Source: DASQFI01 sp963780895 (lineage in GTDB: Bacteria > Acidobacteriota > Vicinamibacteria > Vicinamibacterales > SCN-69-37). From it: 64,000 nt of DNA. The translations under genes and the position numbers were made by a program. Positions 59,817-64,000 of this stretch are shown here, in pieces. Under the pieces are notes generated by a model, which worked only from the letters and a program-made list of their open reading frames with translations, did no database searches and was not told the DNA's origin. The stretch lies in contig CAWAEG010000003.1 of NCBI GenBank assembly GCA_963780895.1, positions 62,001-126,000 of the forward strand, written 5' to 3'. Position 1 is the first letter of the stretch, and each line of letters starts with the position of its first letter.

Positions 59817-60030
59817 CGACCCACCTTCGCTCGCCCGACAAGGGCGAACTACGGTGGGCCATCCTTCGCGTGGCTTGCTAGGACCGTGGCTCGCTAGGCT
59901 GGCCTTCTCCGCCCACCCTCGCTCACTTGGATCGGGAGAGCTTCGGTGGGCATCCTTCAAGTGAGATATGGGCGAAGGATGGCTTGCCATCCGTAGCTCG
60001 CGGTGTGTTCTGGGCAAACGCGAGCGAAGG
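59817..60030. repeat. CCACCTTCGC / CTACGGTGG repeat, right copy
   Basis: CCCACCTTCGCTCGCCCGAC, GGGCGAACTACGGTGGGCC and several CGAAGGATGG/CCATCCTTC units. Fills the 3' flank of tRNA-Glu; same family as 58179-58332. No gene is seen in 59705-60031. Confidence 0.75.
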
Positions 60031-60031
60031 A

Positions 60032-60106
60032 TGGTAGCGGTACGGGGATTCGAACCCCGGTCCCGTGGCTGAGAACCACGTGTCCTGACCCCTAGACGAT
60101 ACCGCC
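60032..60106 (-). tRNA. tRNA-Glu (anticodon CTC)
   Basis: 75 nt including encoded CCA. Acceptor GGCGGTA/TACCGCT (one G-U pair), anticodon stem CGTGG/CCACG with loop TTCTCAG giving anticodon CTC (codon GAG), T stem CGGGG/CCCCG with loop TTCGAAT, and discriminator A. All cloverleaf elements are present. Confidence 0.97.
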
Positions 60107-60130
60107 ATGACCGCCGGCTGACGCCGGCGG

Positions 60131-60240
60131 AACTTCGAACTGAAAACTTCAAACTGCAAACCCGACAAAACCGACCATTTCCGGGGTTCGAAGTTCGAAG
60201 TTTGAAGTTCGAAGTTCAGGTTGCCGCGGAGCGGCAACCT
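60131..60240. repeat. Mirrored TTCGAAG heptamer array plus GGTTGCCGC hairpin
   Basis: GGAACTTCGAACTGAAAACTTC on the left is mirrored by tandem GTTCGAA, GTTCGAA, GTTTGAA, GTTCGAA units on the right (60186-60217). At the right edge AGGTTGCCGC-GGA-GCGGCAACCT (60218-60240) is a perfect 10-bp stem. Confidence 0.85.
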
Positions 60241-60348
60241 GGCTAGTACGTGTAGCATCCTGGCGCGAAGACGGTCAAGTCGGACATAATGAGCAACGAG
60301 AACGTCTTTCCGCGCCCGGTTGTCCAGGACGCATTCACCTTCAAGTCG

Positions 60349-61110
60349 ATGATGTCTTTCTTTCGCCTGTCTGTCGCCTCCGGTCTGGTGCTCGCCGCCG
60401 CCTGTAGTTCACCGGCACCCCCACCGCCACCGTCCGGCGGCGGCAAAACCGTGGATGCGGCCACCGCCGGATCGATCACCGGTCACGTGAAGTTCGAGGG
60501 CACGCCGCCTCCGGCTGAAGTCCTGCGGATGGCCACGGATCAGAAATGCGTGCAGGGCGCCGGACCGAATCCGCAGAGCGACGCCGTGCTGGTCTCGGGC
60601 GACGGCAGCCTCAAGAACGTGTTCGTTCATGTGAAGGACGGTCTCGACCCCGCGTACTCCTTCACGGTCCCCTCGGAAGCGGTCGTGCTCGATCAAAAAG
60701 GGTGCATTTATACGCCGCGGGTCATCGGCGTACGCGCGGGGCAAACGCTCGAGATCGTCAACAGCGACGCGACGCTCCACAACGTGCACGCCGTGCCGCT
60801 GCAGAACCAGGAGTTCAACAAGGGCCAGCCGTTCCAGGGCATGCGCGAGCGGCAGGTGTTCACCGTGCCGGAAGTCATGGTCCGCTTCATGTGCAACGTC
60901 CACGGCTGGATGGCCGCCCACGTCGGCGTCGTCGCCCATCCGTTCTTTGCCGTGACGAACGATACGGGCAAGTTCGAGCTGAAGGGGATCCCGCCCGGGA
61001 CCTACACGATCGAGGCGTGGCACGAGAAGTTCGGCCGGCAGACGGAGCGCGTCACGATCGCCGACCGAGGATCCCAGGCGGTGGCGTTCACGTTCAAAGC
61101 AGGCCAGTAG
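60349..61110 (+). CDS. Cupredoxin/carboxypeptidase-regulatory-like lipoprotein
   Basis: 253 residues from the ATG at 60349 (the ATG at 60289 is also possible). The lipobox LAAAC ends a typical signal peptide, followed by a Pro/Gly linker. The core opens ITGHVKFEGTPPPAEVLRMA and DQKCV; it has metal-site-like residues TLHNVHAVP (His), FMCNVHGWMAAHV (Cys, His, Met), the type I copper pattern of plastocyanin-like proteins. The end (KFELKGIPPGTYTIEAWHEK) is a carboxypeptidase-regulatory-like strand set. Probably an electron-carrier or copper-binding lipoprotein serving the respiratory chain whose heme genes follow directly. Confidence 0.88.
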   Translation: MMSFFRLSVASGLVLAAACSSPAPPPPPSGGGKTVDAATAGSITGHVKFEGTPPPAEVLRMATDQKCVQGAGPNPQSDAVLVSGDGSLKNVFVHVKDGLDPAYSFTVPSEAVVLDQKGCIYTPRVIGVRAGQTLEIVNSDATLHNVHAVPLQNQEFNKGQPFQGMRERQVFTVPEVMVRFMCNVHGWMAAHVGVVAHPFFAVTNDTGKFELKGIPPGTYTIEAWHEKFGRQTERVTIADRGSQAVAFTFKAGQ

Positions 61111-62154
61111 ATGGCAGGCGTCCGGTCAATCGGCGCGGACGGCGCGCAGCCTGCTGCGGACGCGGCCAGTCCGGCGCGGACCCGGCACATCGCCGCAGGG
61201 GGAAACACCACCCCCTGGCTCACCCGCTATGCGCGCCTGCTCGTCGTCGCGACGCTGTTTCTCGTCGCGGCGGGCGGCATGGTGACGAGCACCGGATCCG
61301 GCCTGGCTGTGCCGGACTGGCCGACGACCTACGGTTACTCGATGTTTTCGTTCCCGCTCGGCAAGATGGTCGGCGGGATCTTCTACGAGCACGGCCATCG
61401 GCTGATCGCGACGACCGTCGGCATGCTGACGATCGGGCTCGTGATCTGGCTCTGGCGCGTCGAGCCGCGCCGCTGGGTCCGTCGTCTCGGCTTGGCAGCG
61501 CTCGGCGTCGTCGTTCTTCAGGGACTCCTGGGCGGCATTACGGTGCTCCTGTTCCTGCCGGATGCGATCTCGATCAGCCACGCGGGACTGGCGCAGGTTT
61601 TCTTCTGCTTGACGATCGCCATTGCGGTCGTCGTCTCGCCAACGTGGCGGGTTCCCGCGGGTCCGCTGGCCGACGATCGCCGGCTTCAACGGCGCGTCGT
61701 GCATCTGGCCGGCCTCGTCTATCTGCAGATCCTCATCGGCGCGACGATGAGGCATACGGGCGCGGGGTTGGCGATTCCTGACTTTCCGCTGGCATTTGGC
61801 GGGCTGCTGCCGCCGGCCTGGACGGGCCCGATCGCCGTGCATTTCGCGCATCGCGTCGGCGCACTTGTCGTGACCGTGGCGGTGCTCATGGCCGCGGCCT
61901 ACATCCATCGCGTGCACGGCGAACGTCCGGAGCTGGTCCGTCCGGCCTGGCTGCTCGTCCTCTTGGTTTCGATCCAGGTCTCACTTGGCGCGCTCGTGAT
62001 CCTCACGGGCCGGCAGCCGGTGATCAACACGCTGCACGTCGCGGTTGGCGCGTCGGTCCTGGGCACCATCATGGTGCTTGCGCTGCGCGCCTTCAGAATC
62101 CGGTTCAATGATCCGGTGGCTGTTCCACGTACTCAGTTCGAAGTTTCCCGATGA
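61111..62154 (+). CDS. ctaA: Heme A synthase (CtaA/COX15)
   Basis: 347 residues; the ATG directly follows the TAG of the lipoprotein gene. Eight membrane segments. The heme-ligand motifs are FYEHGHRLIATTVG (ExxHR type), AISISHAGLAQVF, RHTGAGLAIPDFP and HFAHRVGALVV. It oxidises heme O to heme A for cytochrome c oxidase. Overlaps ctaB by ATGA. Confidence 0.95.
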   Translation: MAGVRSIGADGAQPAADAASPARTRHIAAGGNTTPWLTRYARLLVVATLFLVAAGGMVTSTGSGLAVPDWPTTYGYSMFSFPLGKMVGGIFYEHGHRLIATTVGMLTIGLVIWLWRVEPRRWVRRLGLAALGVVVLQGLLGGITVLLFLPDAISISHAGLAQVFFCLTIAIAVVVSPTWRVPAGPLADDRRLQRRVVHLAGLVYLQILIGATMRHTGAGLAIPDFPLAFGGLLPPAWTGPIAVHFAHRVGALVVTVAVLMAAAYIHRVHGERPELVRPAWLLVLLVSIQVSLGALVILTGRQPVINTLHVAVGASVLGTIMVLALRAFRIRFNDPVAVPRTQFEVSR

Positions 62155-63044
62155 GACAGGAGACCATCGCCCTCTCGACGCCGCGGTCGCGCCTGACGGA
62201 TCTGCTGGTCCTGGCCAAGGTCCGCGTCAACGCGCTCGTCGTCGCGACCACCGCCGGCGGCTATTACCTGGGCGCCAGGGGCAACATCGACCTCGTCTCG
62301 CTTGCCGTGACGTGCCTCGGCACGGCGCTCGTCGCCAGCGGCGCCGCGGCCATCAACCAGGTCGACGAACGGGACACCGATCGGCTGATGGCCCGCACGC
62401 GTCAGCGTCCCGTCGCCGAAGGCCGCATCGGCTCCGGCGAAGGCCGCGCGATCGCGGTCGCCTTGTCCATCACCGGTCTTGTGATCCTCTGGGCTGCCGC
62501 GAACCTCACCGCGATGCTGGTCGCGTTCGCCACGCTGGTGTCATACGCGTTCATCTACACGCCGCTGAAACGGCGCACGTCACTCGCCACCGTCGTGGGC
62601 GCAGTGCCGGGCGCGTTGCCGCCACTCATCGGCTGGGCGGCTGCCCGCGGCACGGTCGCGGAGCCCGCGCCCTGGGCGCTCTTCCTGCTGATGTTCCTCT
62701 GGCAACTGCCGCACTTCCTGGCGATCGCGTGGATCTATCGGGAGGACTACGCGCGCGCCGGTCTGCCCATGCTTTCGGTGGTCGATCGCGATGGTGTCCT
62801 GACCGGACGCCAGGCGATGCTCTGGGCGGCCACGCTCGTTCCCTTCAGCGTCCTGCCCTACCTCATCGGTCTCACCGGTCCCGCCTACGGCGCGGGCGCG
62901 ATCCTGCTCGGTGTGGTCCAGCTCGGCCTGGCCGCGAACTTCGCCGTCAGACGCACCGACCGCAGCGCGAGAAGCCTGTTTTATGGGTCGATCACGTATC
63001 TGCCAATGTTGTGGTTGTTGATGGTCATAGGGAAGAAGAGCTGA
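62151..63044 (+). CDS. ctaB: Protoheme IX farnesyltransferase (heme O synthase, CtaB/CyoE)
   Basis: 297 residues, UbiA-type prenyltransferase. First Asp-rich motif NQVDERDTD at residues 69-77, second conserved region YTPLKRRTSLATVVGAVPGA and DYARAGLPMLSVVD. Nine hydrophobic segments. Adds a farnesyl group to heme B; the product is the substrate of CtaA, with which it is coupled. Its stop is followed directly by an ATCGCGC array. Confidence 0.95.
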   Translation: MRQETIALSTPRSRLTDLLVLAKVRVNALVVATTAGGYYLGARGNIDLVSLAVTCLGTALVASGAAAINQVDERDTDRLMARTRQRPVAEGRIGSGEGRAIAVALSITGLVILWAAANLTAMLVAFATLVSYAFIYTPLKRRTSLATVVGAVPGALPPLIGWAAARGTVAEPAPWALFLLMFLWQLPHFLAIAWIYREDYARAGLPMLSVVDRDGVLTGRQAMLWAATLVPFSVLPYLIGLTGPAYGAGAILLGVVQLGLAANFAVRRTDRSARSLFYGSITYLPMLWLLMVIGKKS

Positions 63045-63172
63045 GAGATCGCGCCATCGGATGATCGCGCAATCGCGCTATCTAGAAAGTTCCGGATTGT
63101 GACGCATGCTCTTTACATGACCCGATTACGCGAATCGCCCGATTGCCGATGACGCGATAGCCCGATAGCGCG
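63044..63172. repeat. Mirrored ATCGCGCT octamer array C2
   Basis: GAGATCGCGCCATCGGATGA, ATCGCGCAATCGCGCTATCT on the left; CGATTACGCGAATCGCCCGA, TTGCCGATGACGCGATAGCC on the right. It runs from the ctaB stop to the ATG of the DUF420 gene, which lies within a unit. Confidence 0.85.
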
Positions 63173-63589
63173 ATGTCTCTCTCTGATCTTCCCACTTTGA
63201 ACGCCGCGCTGAACGCGACGTCGACCGTTCTCCTCGTCACCGCCTGGTATTTCATCAAGAACCGCCGCATCGAGGCGCATCGGCGCTGCATGTTGTTGGC
63301 GTTCGGCACGTCGGCGCTGTTCTTGATTTCGTACGTGGTCTATCACGCGCAGGTCGGGTCCAGGCCGTTTCCCGGCACCGGGGCCGTTCGCCTCGTCTAT
63401 TTCGCGATTCTCATTCCGCACGTCATTCTCGCCGCCGCGGTTCTGCCGCTCGCCATCATCACGCTCCGCCGGGGGCTACGACGCGACGACGATCGCCACA
63501 GGCGGCTCGCCAAAGTGACGTTGCCAATCTGGCTTTTCGTCTCGGTGACTGGGGTGATCGTCTACGTGATGCTCTACCAGGCGTATTGA
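63173..63589 (+). CDS. DUF420 membrane protein (CtaM-like)
   Basis: 138 residues, four membrane helices. Family landmarks: SDLPTLNAALNATSTVLL, AHRRCMLLAFGTSALFLISY, then FAILIPHVILAAAVLPLAII with the conserved His. DUF420/CtaM proteins assist assembly of heme-copper oxidase in Gram-positives, and this one follows ctaA and ctaB, so it fits the same job. The start codon is in an octamer array and no ribosome binding site is seen. Confidence 0.9.
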   Translation: MSLSDLPTLNAALNATSTVLLVTAWYFIKNRRIEAHRRCMLLAFGTSALFLISYVVYHAQVGSRPFPGTGAVRLVYFAILIPHVILAAAVLPLAIITLRRGLRRDDDRHRRLAKVTLPIWLFVSVTGVIVYVMLYQAY

Positions 63590-63658
63590 GCGGCACTGTC
63601 GAGGACCCTCGCGGCGCTGGGATGCCCCTGCTGTTCTTTCTCTGCGTGTGGGGCGTGA

Positions 63659-64000
63659 TCAGAACTCTCTGATCGCCTTTGCCTGATCGGCGCCGACGCG
63701 GCCGATCGAAATCTCGGCGCGATGGTAGTTCTCGCCCTTGACTGGTCCACCGGCGAGGCGCCGCAGCATCGCGATCTGCCCGACGTGCGTGAGCGCATCT
63801 GCGATCGGGCCCTGAAAGAGCTTCTCGGCCGGGGATCCGAGCGGCGCCTCTGAGCTCAGATACTCGTCAAGGGTCGCCAGCCCTTCGTGAAAGCGCTTCA
63901 CATCCGCCGCCCACTCCTGGGGCGCGCGTGGTTCCCACTTCTGCTCACCTCTGGCCAGCGACACAGCCCAGTCCAGGAGGTCGCCGAGATGCGCGAGGAT
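63659..64000 (-). CDS. DinB-like protein (partial)
   Basis: The frame continues past the right edge of the window, so the N-terminus is missing. 113 residues are visible: ILAHLGDLLDWAVSLARGEQ (first His), ADVKRFHEGLATLDEYLSSE and LFQGPIADALTHVGQIAMLR (second HxxQ pair), the metal-binding pattern of the DinB four-helix family. DinB proteins are often thiol transferases or of unknown role. Convergent with the DUF420 gene. Confidence 0.85.
   Translation of the reverse strand: MLAHLGDLLDWAVSLARGEQKWEPRAPQEWAADVKRFHEGLATLDEYLSSEAPLGSPAEKLFQGPIADALTHVGQIAMLRRLAGGPVKGENYHRAEISIGRVGADQAKAIREF

Overview
The window is high-GC, gene-dense chromosomal DNA from what looks like an Acidobacteriota member, most likely the Vicinamibacteria (subgroup 6) lineage. 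This is an inference from gene content: five VWFA-related proteins of the acidobacterial TIGR03436 type, a PadR regulator overlapping a large acidobacterial-type MacB/FtsX permease (ADOP), several peptidases and beta-propellers exported by signal peptides, and many genes coupled by 4-nt ATGA/GTGA overlaps. No phage, CRISPR array, insertion sequence or rRNA was seen. One tRNA gene, tRNA-Glu(CTC), is present.

Layout. 1-7.3 kb: a partial PH-like gene; a leftward operon of outer-membrane-lipoprotein-sorting-like protein, S41 peptidase, zinc-ribbon-like protein, FabI and a VWFA protein; then a PQQ-type beta-propeller. 7.5-13 kb: leftward operon of hydantoinase/oxoprolinase A and B, an MFS carrier and a lipoprotein. 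13-18.7 kb: glycosyltransferase, an orphan DGQHR (DndB-like) protein, and a large M14 metallopeptidase. 19-21.3 kb: SigK/RskA-type ECF sigma and anti-sigma pair beside a fasciclin gene. 21.4-25.2 kb: acyltransferase, OsmC, two PilZ proteins, FTR1 iron permease, PadR. 25.2-30 kb: a frameshifted ADOP permease, then a dipeptidase fused to an SGNH hydrolase. 29.9-38.5 kb: VWFA proteins (one alone, then three in tandem), an OmpW/beta-barrel-like protein, HAD phosphatase, MASE1-PAS histidine kinase with a single-domain receiver. 38.5-43.1 kb: a TRAP transporter (TatT, DctP, fused DctQM) interrupted by a ~340-bp palindrome. 43.2-51.4 kb: HicBA, BNR propeller, Nudix, ornithine cyclodeaminase-like, TPR and small exported proteins. 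51.6-56.5 kb: MscS-CNBD channel, a GIY-YIG cassette, M48 protease coupled to a CHASE2 adenylate cyclase. 57-60.1 kb: second ECF sigma/anti-sigma pair, S51 peptidase, second GIY-YIG gene, tRNA-Glu. 60.3-64 kb: cupredoxin-like lipoprotein, CtaA and CtaB (heme A/O synthesis), DUF420 protein and a DinB-like fragment.

The most unusual property is the intergenic DNA. At more than ten sites, short direct units of 7, 8, 9 or 28 nt are tandemly repeated and then mirrored in the opposite orientation, giving large potential hairpins. The unit sequence differs from site to site while the architecture stays the same, and these arrays often supply the last codons or the stop codon of the neighbouring gene. 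Alongside them are a ~127-bp palindromic MITE-like element in two copies, a GIY-YIG nuclease gene whose 3' end is duplicated beside it, and a 1.7-kb segment flanked by a duplicated tRNA-Glu 3' end. These are the best candidates for a poorly described system: mobile or self-expanding palindromic intergenic elements, possibly associated with small GIY-YIG nucleases.
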